From Lysobacterales bacterium (GTDB lineage: Bacteria; Pseudomonadota; Gammaproteobacteria; Xanthomonadales; SZUA-36), in the NCBI GenBank assembly GCA_030637665.1, contig DAOWGA010000031.1, forward strand, positions 1 through 6,191: a DNA stretch of 6,191 bases. Direction: 5' to 3'. Within the stretch, counting starts at the first letter, position 1. Each line of letters begins with the position of its first letter. Both the position numbers and the translations under genes were made by a program. The notes beneath the pieces were generated by a model. It saw only the letters and a list, made by a program, of their open reading frames with translations, ran no database searches and was not told the DNA's origin. Below are positions 1 through 6,002 of the stretch, one piece after another.

Positions 1-138
1 AATTACAACTACGGCAAGGATCTGGTGGCTGCTTATGTGACTGCTGGCGAGGCGGATTCAGAAGAACGCTGGCGGCGCTTCATCCGGCTGCTTTCTTCAC
101 CACTGTCACCTTCGGATTTAACAGCACCGGCCGACTGA
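1..138 (+). CDS. C-terminal fragment of an unrecognised protein
   Basis: An open frame runs from base 1 and stops at TGA 136-138, giving the last 45 residues of a protein whose start lies outside the window. The tail begins NYNYGKDLVAAYV, continues with an acidic stretch and ERWRRFIRLL, then SSPLSPSDL, and ends in APAD. It looks like an amphipathic helical end of a globular protein, with no membrane segment or recognisable motif. The codons are GC-rich at third positions, as in the neighbouring genes, and the frame is open from the first base, which supports real coding. It converges on the minus-strand gene ending at 171, with a 32-nt gap and no clear terminator. I do not recognise the family from this fragment. 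Confidence 0.6.
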   Translation, partial: NYNYGKDLVAAYVTAGEADSEERWRRFIRLLSSPLSPSDLTAPAD

Positions 139-170
139 CACCTCGACGGGCCCCGCTTGGCGCTCGGTCC

Positions 171-638
171 TCAGGGCGCAGGCTCGCACACGAATATGGG
201 GATATCCCGGTTTGTGCGCGTGCGGTACTCGGCAAAAGGGGAATAGTGCTGATAACAGATTGGCCAGAGATCGGGCTTCTCGTCGGAGGTGGCGATGCGG
301 GCGCAGAGTTTCATGCTCTTGCCGCGGTGATTTATCTCGATGTCGGGGTGCTTCACCAGGTTGAAATACCAGGCGGGGTTGCTCGCAGCGCCGCCCTGTG
401 AGGCCACCAGAAGCACGCCTGCCCGGTAGGGAATGTACATCAACGGAATCGTCAAGCTGCGACCGCTCTGTGCGCCTTTCATGGTGACAAAGCAAACATC
501 GTCGCCCGAAAAGGAGTTGAACAGGCGACCGCCGGTCAGGCGGTGCAGGATCATGTGGAGGCGTGTCATGGCCTTGATTAACCAGCGCGGAGGAGCTCCG
601 CCGGTGGACGGTGAGGTATTATCGGAATCAGTCATCAT
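171..638 (-). CDS. DDN-type deazaflavin-dependent nitroreductase family protein
   Basis: This 155-residue protein resembles the F420-dependent nitroreductase (Ddn) family, small split-barrel oxidoreductases that bind a deazaflavin or flavin. Visible hallmarks, numbered from the chosen start, are VTMKGAQSGRSLTIPLMYIP (about 51-70), the glycine-rich segment VASQGGAASNPAWYFNLVKHP (split around the GG at 82-83; NPAWYFNL at 87-94), and the C-terminal block with YSPFAEY (132-138) followed by RTNRDIPIFV. These match the conserved core and tyrosine-rich end of the family, and the length is normal. The first 20 residues are polar and Ser/Thr/Pro-rich, and residues 19-35 may be an amphipathic helix. 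An in-frame ATG at 704 exists, but 638 is preferred: GGGAGA at 649-644 lies 5 nt before it, and the extra 22 residues look unlike the family. A second ATG at 635 is equally possible. The fold call is fairly sure. The cofactor is not, since most gammaproteobacteria do not make F420. Confidence 0.85.
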   Translation of the reverse strand: MMTDSDNTSPSTGGAPPRWLIKAMTRLHMILHRLTGGRLFNSFSGDDVCFVTMKGAQSGRSLTIPLMYIPYRAGVLLVASQGGAASNPAWYFNLVKHPDIEINHRGKSMKLCARIATSDEKPDLWPICYQHYSPFAEYRTRTNRDIPIFVCEPAP

Positions 639-643
639 GAAAG

Positions 644-649
644 TCTCCC
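644..649 (-). promoter_or_regulatory. Ribosome binding site of the DDN-family gene
   Basis: On the minus strand the sequence reads GGGAGA, 5 nt before the ATG at 638 and 8 nt before the ATG at 635. It decides the start in favour of 638/635 over the upstream ATG at 704, which has no such site. Confidence 0.6.
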
Positions 650-665
650 AAATTGGGTATGGTTC

Positions 666-674
666 TGTTATACA
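666..674 (+). promoter_or_regulatory. Possible extended -10 of the serine hydrolase gene
   Basis: The plus strand reads TGTTATACA, which fits an extended -10 (TG, one base, then TATACA). No good -35 is seen 17 nt upstream. Transcription would start near 681, about 33 nt before the ATG at 714. It overlaps the proposed minus-strand -10, so the two divergent promoters would share the same few bases and could not easily be occupied together. Weak evidence. Confidence 0.3.
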
Positions 675-695
675 AATATTCCACGGTTCAAAAAA
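667..695 (-). promoter_or_regulatory. Possible promoter of the DDN-family gene
   Basis: On the minus strand TATAAC (672-667) could serve as a -10 box. A T-rich stretch, TTTTTTGAAC (695-686), lies upstream; taking TTTTTT (695-690) as the -35 gives a 17-nt spacer, but it matches the consensus poorly. Transcription would begin near 660, leaving a short leader that contains GGGAGA. This fits the start at 638 and would place the ATG at 704 upstream of the transcript. Inferred by eye only. Confidence 0.3.
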
Positions 696-713
696 GGCCG
701 CCATCGATAATCA

Positions 714-2459
714 ATGACCATGGACAATATGCTTTTCCAGAAGCCGAGTACAGTGCTTTTTAGCGCGCTAATCGCCATTTTCAATCTGCTTTCCGCACCA
801 CTGCCGGCCTCCGAGCCCATCCCGGACTCCTTGCCCGAAGTCGATTCAGTTTTTACCGAATTCGACAGCAGGGACACACCGGGTTGCGCCCTGGGCGTGA
901 TTCGCGACAGTGAATTCATCTATCGCCGCGGCTACGGAATGGCCAACCTGGAATATGACATTCCAATCTCTTCCGAATCGGTGTTTCGCATTGGCTCAAC
1001 GTCCAAGCAATTTACCGCGATGGCTATCGCCCTGTTGGCCGAATCGGGGCGGATTTCCCTGGATGATCCGCTCAGCAAGTACTTTCCCGAATTTCCGGGC
1101 TGGGCCGAAGATATGACCGTTCGCCAATTGGTGCATCACACCAGCGGCATTCGCGACTACCTGACTCTGGCTTACGCGGCCGGCAAAACCAATGATGCAG
1201 ATTACTTCAGCGATGACTGGGTAATTTCCCTGCTTGCCCGCCAGCGCGAAGGCAATTTCCCACCCGGTTCCCAGTTCCTGTACAGCAATTCCGGCTACTT
1301 TTTACTTGCTCACCTGGTGAAACGCAGCACCGGCCAAAGCCTGAAAGAATTCAGCGAGGAACATATTTTTACCCCGCTGGGGATGATGAACACACATTTT
1401 CATGACGACCACGCACACACCGTGAAACAACGTGCCGATGGCTATGCACCCATTGATGATGGCTTTTCCATCAGTATGACTACGCTGGACATCGTAGGAG
1501 ACGGCAGCGTCTACACGACCATAGATGACCTGTTGCTGTGGGACCGGAATTTTTACCAGAACAAATTGGGCAAGGGTGGCCCGGAACTGATCGAGCTCGT
1601 CACAAAAGCGGGCCAACTCTCTAATGGTGACAAGGCAGCGTATGGCTCCGGGACGTCTTCTGCTTTTTCCCAGTTTTATGCTTTCGGCTTGCTGATTGAA
1701 GAGTACCGCGGCCTGCCCATGATCAGTCACGGCGGATCCTTTGTTGGCTACCGCGCGGAAATGATCCGCTTCCCTGAACAGCACTTCTCAATAGCCGTTC
1801 TGTGCAATCGTTCAGATGGCGCGCCATCGGCCAGAGCCCGGCAGGTGGCCGATCATTACCTGGCCGATCTGCTGCAGTCGTTGGCAGCAACAGAAACGGC
1901 AGACCGGGAAATTCACCTTGATGAGACACAATTGCAGCGATACGTGGGGAATTTCTGGGAGGCTTCACAAGCCATTGCCGCTGAAACCCAGGTGGAAGGC
2001 GGCAAGCTGTGGGCCGTGCATTCGCCCGATCGTCGCAATGAACTGGTGGCTGTTGGTAATAACCGCTTCAAGATGATCGGCCTGCCCTCCTCCGTCATCG
2101 TGGAATACACGATGTCCGAATCTGACATCCTGCAGTTGCGGCGAATTACCGATGGCTACCCCAGCGGCACCTTCACACCCTTCACCCGCCGCCAGGCGAA
2201 CAGCGCCGAACTTGCTGCCTATACAGGCGACTACTACAGCCCGGAACTGGACATCCAGTACCGAATCCGGATGGCAGATGACCGGCTTGTATTCGACCTG
2301 GATGGCAATAAGCCCCGGAAACTGACCGCACTGTTTGATGAGACATTCGAAAGCCCGGATTGGGGCGCCTTCGAGTTCTCTCGCGGCGACGACGGCGTCA
2401 TCACCGGCTTCAAGTTGCAATCCGGGCGGGTAAGAAACCTGTTATTCAGCCGGCAATAG
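714..2459 (+). CDS. Exported beta-lactamase-family serine hydrolase
   Basis: A 581-residue member of the serine beta-lactamase/class C penicillin-binding family (Pfam Beta-lactamase, PF00144), which includes esterases, D-aminopeptidases and carboxypeptidase-like enzymes. The hydrophobic stretch at about residues 13-30, ending LPA-SE, looks like a Sec signal peptide cleaved after Ala32, so the enzyme is probably periplasmic or exported. The catalytic motifs are all present: S95-T-S-K98 (nucleophile and general base), Y190-S-N192, and H339-G-G, which replaces the KTG box as is usual in this family. The catalytic domain spans about 45-390. The remaining 190 residues contain two similar openings, LQRYVGNF (near 407) and LAAYTGDYYSP (near 500), typical of the DUF3471/lipocalin-like beta domains found behind such enzymes. 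All motifs are intact. ATGs at 714, 720 and 729 are in frame. No well-spaced Shine-Dalgarno is seen (AAAAAAGG ends 16 nt before 714), so the exact start is uncertain. The substrate cannot be told from sequence, and true antibiotic resistance should not be assumed. Confidence 0.93.
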   Translation: MTMDNMLFQKPSTVLFSALIAIFNLLSAPLPASEPIPDSLPEVDSVFTEFDSRDTPGCALGVIRDSEFIYRRGYGMANLEYDIPISSESVFRIGSTSKQFTAMAIALLAESGRISLDDPLSKYFPEFPGWAEDMTVRQLVHHTSGIRDYLTLAYAAGKTNDADYFSDDWVISLLARQREGNFPPGSQFLYSNSGYFLLAHLVKRSTGQSLKEFSEEHIFTPLGMMNTHFHDDHAHTVKQRADGYAPIDDGFSISMTTLDIVGDGSVYTTIDDLLLWDRNFYQNKLGKGGPELIELVTKAGQLSNGDKAAYGSGTSSAFSQFYAFGLLIEEYRGLPMISHGGSFVGYRAEMIRFPEQHFSIAVLCNRSDGAPSARARQVADHYLADLLQSLAATETADREIHLDETQLQRYVGNFWEASQAIAAETQVEGGKLWAVHSPDRRNELVAVGNNRFKMIGLPSSVIVEYTMSESDILQLRRITDGYPSGTFTPFTRRQANSAELAAYTGDYYSPELDIQYRIRMADDRLVFDLDGNKPRKLTALFDETFESPDWGAFEFSRGDDGVITGFKLQSGRVRNLLFSRQ

Positions 2460-2483
2460 CGCTAAATGTCCCTCACCCCTTAA

Positions 2484-2957
2484 TCAGTCCAGGCCGCGCA
2501 ACACATCCAGCACTGCCGTTCGGGCTTGTCTTATGGCCTGGGTCAGTTCCCGTTCCGCTTGCTGCGCGGCCTGTGTGTGTTGCCCTGCGCTATCCAACCG
2601 GTCGAGGTCGGCGAATTGCCCCAGCCATGATTGATGCAAGGATTCGCCGGCGGCGGGCCCCGGCTCCGGCATCAGCATCATCAAGTCACGGATCATGGCC
2701 ACGCTGCCAAAACCACGGATGCGCAGCTCCCCCTCCGAAGCAATTTCCTGCTCGAAGGCCAGGTAGTAATAACGCGAATCCACTACCTCCTGCACTTCAC
2801 CCAATTCTTCCAGCACCCGAAACGCTGCATGTCGGATGTTGCGCTGCTCTTCCGTCGTTTCGTTGCGCCAGGTGTTGTAGCCGAGCGCGCTTATCGCGAT
2901 AAAAATGCTGATCAGGGCGACCGCGTTATTGTGAATCTGTTGGCGAATGGTGCTCAT
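2484..2957 (-). CDS. Hypothetical single-pass membrane protein
   Basis: A 157-residue protein with no function I can assign. The N terminus is short and mixed-charge (MSTIRQQIHNN), followed by one hydrophobic segment at about residues 12-28 and then a charged stretch, RNETTEEQRNIR. This suggests an N-terminal membrane anchor rather than a cleaved signal, since no good cleavage site follows. The rest looks largely helical: a heptad-like region at about 42-62 (VLEELGEVQEVV), a middle part with YYYLAFEQE and MIRDLMMLMPEPGP, and a Gln/Ala/Glu-rich helix at about 124-155. Similar small anchored helical proteins of unknown role occur in other gammaproteobacteria, as far as I recall. The gene converges on the serine hydrolase with a 24-nt gap and no hairpin, and is divergent from the yhiN-like gene by 67 nt. 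No Shine-Dalgarno is visible before its ATG. Coding is likely because the membrane segment and helices make a coherent protein and nothing better overlaps. Confidence 0.75.
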   Translation of the reverse strand: MSTIRQQIHNNAVALISIFIAISALGYNTWRNETTEEQRNIRHAAFRVLEELGEVQEVVDSRYYYLAFEQEIASEGELRIRGFGSVAMIRDLMMLMPEPGPAAGESLHQSWLGQFADLDRLDSAGQHTQAAQQAERELTQAIRQARTAVLDVLRGLD

Positions 2958-2988
2958 GAAATATCAAGACCGGACAAGCGGCGTTTTG

Positions 2989-3018
2989 TTTTCATGCAGG
3001 AGTGAGCCTTGCTATCCT
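2989..3018 (+). promoter_or_regulatory. Possible promoter giving a leaderless yhiN-like mRNA
   Basis: TTTTCA (2989-2994) and an extended -10, TG-C-TATCCT (3010-3018), are separated by 18 nt. The expected transcription start, about 7 nt past the -10, falls on the A of the ATG at 3025. With no Shine-Dalgarno at a usable distance (AGGAG at 2998-3002 is 22 nt before the ATG), this fits a leaderless transcript. The promoter boxes are modest matches judged by eye. Confidence 0.3.
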
Positions 3019-3024
3019 CACTCC
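2999..3024. promoter_or_regulatory. Perfect 8-bp dyad abutting the yhiN-like start codon
   Basis: GGAGTGAG (2999-3006) and CTCACTCC (3017-3024) form a perfect inverted repeat with a 10-nt spacer, and the right arm ends at the base before the ATG at 3025. It could be a repressor operator overlapping the proposed -10, or an RNA hairpin that hides the only Shine-Dalgarno-like sequence (AGGAG, 2998-3002). The repeat is seen directly; its role is inferred. Confidence 0.45.
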
Positions 3025-4221
3025 ATGCCAGCTTATGACACCATTATTATCGGCGCCGGGGCGGCCGGCCTGATGTGTGCGCTCACGGCAGGCCAGCGCG
3101 GAAGACGGGTGCTGGTGCTCGATCGTTCGAACAAAGCCGGCAAGAAAATTCTGATGTCCGGCGGCGGGCGCTGCAATTTCACCAACCTGCATGTAGCGCC
3201 TGAGCGCTTTATCTCAGCCAATCCACATTTCTGCAAAAGCGCACTCAGCCGCTATACGCAGTGGGATTTCATCGAACTGGTGGAACGCCACGGAATCGAA
3301 TATTTCGAAAAGGAAACTGTCAACGGTCTCAGCGGACAACTGTTCTGCCGGCAGTCATCGAAACAGATCGTCGCACTGCTGCTGAACGAATGCGCTACGG
3401 CCGGCGTGGAAATCCGTACTGGCTGCGAAACAGAGGCGGTCAGGCACAAAGATGGCTATAGCCTGGAAACCAGCCAGGGCGTATTCTCGGCCGAAACACT
3501 GGTCGTGGCCTCGGGAGGCCTGTCGATTCCCAGCCTGGGCGGCTCGGGCTTTGGCTATCAACTGGCGCAGCAATTCGGCCTGCGCCTGTTGCCGACCTCG
3601 GCCGGACTCGTGCCATTCACGTTCTCCGGTGATTTGAAAGAACTTTGCAGTCGCCTCTCAGGGCTTTCCTGCGAAGTCATCCTCAATCTCGACCAGGCCT
3701 CGTTCCGCGAAGACATCCTGTTCACCCACCGCGGCCTGAGTGGTCCGGCCGCTTTGCAACTTTCCAGTTACTGGAAGCCGGGTGAGTCAATACAGCTTAA
3801 TTTGTTGCCGGGACAGGACCCCGCCAGACTCCTGGCCGGATGGAAACTCGAGCACACGAAAGCCCTGTTGCGCACCCAACTCAGCACACAACTACCGAGA
3901 AAACTGGTGCTGGAACTGGAGGCGCTGCATTGGCCCGAACTGCGGGAAACACCTCTGGCCGAGTGGCCGGACCGATTACTGGAAGAAACCGCCAGAACTT
4001 TACAGGCCTGGGAACTCAAACCCGCCGCCACCGAGGGCTACCGCACAGCCGAAGTCACCCTGGGAGGCGTTGATACACGCGATCTGTCCTCGAAAACCAT
4101 GGAATCCGAAATCCCCGGCCTGTTTTTCATCGGTGAAGTAGTGGATGTCACCGGTCACTTGGGTGGCTTCAACTTCCAGTGGGCCTGGGCCTCCGCCCAC
4201 GCCGCCGGCCAGGCCGTGTAG
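3025..4221 (+). CDS. HI0933/YhiN (BaiN/RdsA)-family FAD flavoprotein
   Basis: A 398-residue flavoprotein close in length to E. coli YhiN (about 400). Family members bind FAD and are annotated as NAD(P)/FAD-dependent oxidoreductases; the physiological role of YhiN is not firmly known, and BaiN of a bile-acid-converting Clostridium is a distant relative. Numbered from the chosen start: the dinucleotide-binding Rossmann motif IIIGAGAAG (7-15), the family signature SGGGRCNFTN (45-54), VVASGGLSIPSLGGSGFGY (160-178), FTHRGLSGPAALQLSS (233-248), TLGGV (345-349) and the FAD-contacting C-terminal block FIGEVVDVTGHLGGFNFQWA (368-387). All are intact. The frame is open back to an ATG at 2947, but those 26 extra residues (with RSEPCYPHS) do not match the family and would overlap the divergent gene's start. 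MPAYDTIIIGAGAAG is the natural family start. No properly spaced Shine-Dalgarno precedes it. The protein is cytoplasmic, with no signal peptide, and is transcribed alone, convergent with nadB. Confidence 0.93.
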   Translation: MPAYDTIIIGAGAAGLMCALTAGQRGRRVLVLDRSNKAGKKILMSGGGRCNFTNLHVAPERFISANPHFCKSALSRYTQWDFIELVERHGIEYFEKETVNGLSGQLFCRQSSKQIVALLLNECATAGVEIRTGCETEAVRHKDGYSLETSQGVFSAETLVVASGGLSIPSLGGSGFGYQLAQQFGLRLLPTSAGLVPFTFSGDLKELCSRLSGLSCEVILNLDQASFREDILFTHRGLSGPAALQLSSYWKPGESIQLNLLPGQDPARLLAGWKLEHTKALLRTQLSTQLPRKLVLELEALHWPELRETPLAEWPDRLLEETARTLQAWELKPAATEGYRTAEVTLGGVDTRDLSSKTMESEIPGLFFIGEVVDVTGHLGGFNFQWAWASAHAAGQAV

Positions 4222-4227
4222 GGGAGA

Positions 4228-4263
4228 GCCTCTCTCGAGATCTTGCACCAGCTCGCAAGAGGC
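4228..4263. repeat. Imperfect hairpin just after the yhiN-like stop
   Basis: GCCTCT (4228-4233) pairs with AGAGGC (4258-4263), and CGAG (4236-4239) pairs with CTCG (4252-4255), around a 2x2 internal loop and a 12-nt terminal loop. It begins 6 nt after the stop codon. It shares bases 4259-4263 with the large palindrome that follows, so the two structures would exclude each other in RNA. No T-run follows, so it is not a standard intrinsic terminator. Confidence 0.4.
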
Positions 4264-4361
4264 ATCGGGTACCTGTGTCCAGGACACGCTCGAGACATCC
4301 CTGTTCGCTCATCATCTGTTCCCGACAGATGATGGTCCTGGACACAGGTACCCGATGCCTC
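4259..4361. repeat. Large intergenic palindrome (REPIN/MITE-like)
   Basis: The 27-bp arms 4259-4285 and 4335-4361 are perfect inverted copies. They contain GGCATCGGGTACCTGTGTCC and, within each arm, further small palindromes (GGTACC, and GTGTCC-A-GGACAC on the left). Inside lies a perfect 10-bp hairpin, CATCATCTGT (4310-4319) with ACAGATGATG (4325-4334), loop TCCCG. On the right side the inner and outer stems are contiguous, while on the left a 24-nt stretch (4286-4309) bulges out and can itself form a tiny stem (ACA/TGT). The whole fills the gap between two converging genes, a common place for REP-type or miniature mobile repeats. No transposase is present and no flanking direct repeat is obvious. 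It could help end transcription from both sides, though it lacks a T-tract. Only one copy is in the window, so repetitiveness in the genome is inferred. Confidence 0.75.
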
Positions 4362-4395
4362 CCACAAGGTGTGCGTTGATTCGCGAAAAAGATTC

Positions 4396-5958
4396 CTATA
4401 GTTGCCCGTTTGTTTCCACGTAGTGGCAACCTTTGCTGCGCGGATTCAGTGAGGCCGCATGCACCACCAGCAGTGCGGTCTGCACTGCGTTTCGCAATTC
4501 CACCAACTCAGGCGTCAGCCGGCAGTCCCGGTAGAACGACTGGATCTCCTCGCGCAATTCCAGCAGGATGCGACGGGCCCGGGTCAGGCGCCGCGGCGAA
4601 CGCACGATGCCGGCGTAGTTCCACATGGTTTGCTGTACCAGGCTGAGATCCTGGTGCACCAGGGTCGGGTCAGCGTCGCCGGTCGGGCTTTTCCACGGCC
4701 TCGGATCCGGCAGATTGAATTCAGTAGCTGAGATTTCCCGCGCATCAGCCAGTGCGGTAAATTTGGCGCCGGTCAGGCACTCCAGCAGTGAAGTGCTGGC
4801 CAGCCGGTTGGCGCCATGCAGCCCCGTGCAGGCGGTCTCTCCGACTGCATTGAGATGAAGAACATTGGTACGACCGTCAAGATCAGTGTGCACGCCGCCG
4901 CAGGAGTAATGTGCGGCAGGTACGACAGGAATATGTTCACGCGTGATGTCGACGCCATGTTCGAGGCAGCGCTGGTAAATTGAGGGAAATCGATCACGCA
5001 TGTAGTCGGCGTCCAGCGCGCTCAAGTCCAGGTAGGCGCATGGTTCACCGCTGGCAGCCATTTCATTGTGAATGGCCCGGGACACGATATCACGTGGCGC
5101 CAGTGAACCCCGTGGGTGAACCGGGTCCATGAATCGTTCGCCCTTTCTGTTAACCAGCACTGCGCCCTCGCCGCGCAAGGCCTCGGTGATCAGGAAACGC
5201 GGTGCGTTCCTGCCATAAAACACAGTGGGATGAAACTGCACATACTCCAGATCGATCAACCGTGCTCCGACCCGGTAAGCCATGGCCATACCGTGCCCGA
5301 CAGTGCCGGGCCAATTGGTACTGTGCTGGAAAATCTGCCCCAGTCCGCCGGTCGCCAGAATCGTCTTGCGAGCCACCACGGCAAGCGGCTCTTTGGAATC
5401 TTTATGGAATACGTAAGCACCGAAACAGGTCAGCGGTGCGTAGCGGTCTTCAGGCTTTTCTGTATTGTGTGAGAGCGTCAGCAAATCAATCGCAACAGCA
5501 CCGGTCTGGCGCTCGATGCGCGGCGTGGAATCCACGCTTGTGGCAACGGCGGAAAGAATTGCGTGGCCGGTGAGATCCCTGGCGTGAATGATGCGGCGAG
5601 CGCTGTGCCCGCCTTCGCGAGTGAATTCCAGGCTGCCATCCTCATGATGGTCAAATGCCACGTCAAGTTCATCGATCAGCAGGCTGCGCACGGCAGCCGG
5701 ACCCTCTTTTACGAGTTGGTCCACAGCCGCCGGGTTGGCGGTGCCATCGCTGGCCTCCATGATATCGCTTGCCAACAAGTCAGAATCCACCGCCGTGTCG
5801 TAAATAATACCGCCCTGCGCCTGATCGCTGTTGGCATCCGAAGCTTCGCCCAGGGAAAGCAACAATACATCAAGCCCGGCCTGGGCCGCATGCAAGGCAT
5901 AAGCTGAACCCGCCAGCCCCGCGCCAATCACCAGACAATCTGTACGCATCGTTTCCAT
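4396..5958 (-). CDS. nadB: L-aspartate oxidase NadB
   Basis: A 520-residue cytoplasmic flavoenzyme that oxidises L-aspartate to iminoaspartate, using oxygen or fumarate to reoxidise FAD; quinolinate synthase NadA then makes quinolinate for de novo NAD synthesis. Visible features are the N-terminal FAD Rossmann motif IGAGLAG (11-17), AQGGI (47-51), FTREGGHSARRIIHARDLTG (112-131), LATGGLGQIF (201-210), EYVQFHPT (238-245), ITEALRGEGA (257-266), GSLAPRDIVSRAI (284-296), HYSCGGVHTDLDGRTN (350-365) and GLHGANRLASTSLLECL (379-395). By alignment from memory with E. coli NadB, E115, H243, R289, H350 and R385 match its active-site E121, H244, R290, H351 and R386, so the enzyme should be active and not a succinate dehydrogenase subunit. 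The helical C-terminal domain is complete, ending RSKGCHYVETN. Length is slightly below E. coli's 540. The ATG at 5958 lacks a near Shine-Dalgarno; an ATG at 5949 is preceded by GGAA and is an alternative. It stands alone, without nadA or nadC in view. Confidence 0.95.
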   Translation of the reverse strand: METMRTDCLVIGAGLAGSAYALHAAQAGLDVLLLSLGEASDANSDQAQGGIIYDTAVDSDLLASDIMEASDGTANPAAVDQLVKEGPAAVRSLLIDELDVAFDHHEDGSLEFTREGGHSARRIIHARDLTGHAILSAVATSVDSTPRIERQTGAVAIDLLTLSHNTEKPEDRYAPLTCFGAYVFHKDSKEPLAVVARKTILATGGLGQIFQHSTNWPGTVGHGMAMAYRVGARLIDLEYVQFHPTVFYGRNAPRFLITEALRGEGAVLVNRKGERFMDPVHPRGSLAPRDIVSRAIHNEMAASGEPCAYLDLSALDADYMRDRFPSIYQRCLEHGVDITREHIPVVPAAHYSCGGVHTDLDGRTNVLHLNAVGETACTGLHGANRLASTSLLECLTGAKFTALADAREISATEFNLPDPRPWKSPTGDADPTLVHQDLSLVQQTMWNYAGIVRSPRRLTRARRILLELREEIQSFYRDCRLTPELVELRNAVQTALLVVHAASLNPRSKGCHYVETNGQL

Positions 5959-6002
5959 TGTGATTCGACGTTACCGCCTTCCCGCGCCCACGTCAAAATG
6001 CC

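Noticed and set aside
639..704. Upstream in-frame ATG at 704 extending the DDN-family protein by 22 residues
   Set aside because: The extension does not look like the family N terminus, has no ribosome binding site, and lies upstream of the probable promoter; GGGAGA sits correctly before the ATG at 638.
1302..1784. 160-codon minus-strand open frame inside the serine hydrolase gene
   Set aside because: It is antisense to a gene with all catalytic motifs intact and its translation shows no recognisable domain; a shadow of GC-rich codon use.
2360..2902. 180-codon plus-strand open frame over the membrane protein gene
   Set aside because: Its translation is rich in Pro, Arg and Ala with no domain, typical of a shadow frame; the minus-strand reading gives a coherent anchored helical protein.
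2947..3024. Upstream ATG at 2947 extending the yhiN-like protein by 26 residues
   Set aside because: The added residues are unlike the family, would cross the divergent gene's start and include the dyad; the family normally starts a few residues before the GxGxxG motif.
4259..4361. Classical rho-independent terminator
   Set aside because: The stem is far longer than usual, has an asymmetric bulge and no T-run on either side.
4222..4395. CRISPR array or riboswitch
   Set aside because: There is one inverted pair, not a series of evenly spaced direct repeats, and it lies downstream of both neighbouring genes, where a riboswitch would not be expected.
4145..4429. Several short open frames on both strands across the yhiN-nadB gap
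   Set aside because: They are translations of the inverted repeat (a motif like ASGTCVQD appears in several of them because the arms are copies), not genes.
5116..5573. Plus-strand open frames inside nadB
   Set aside because: They are antisense to highly conserved NadB motifs and show no independent protein features.
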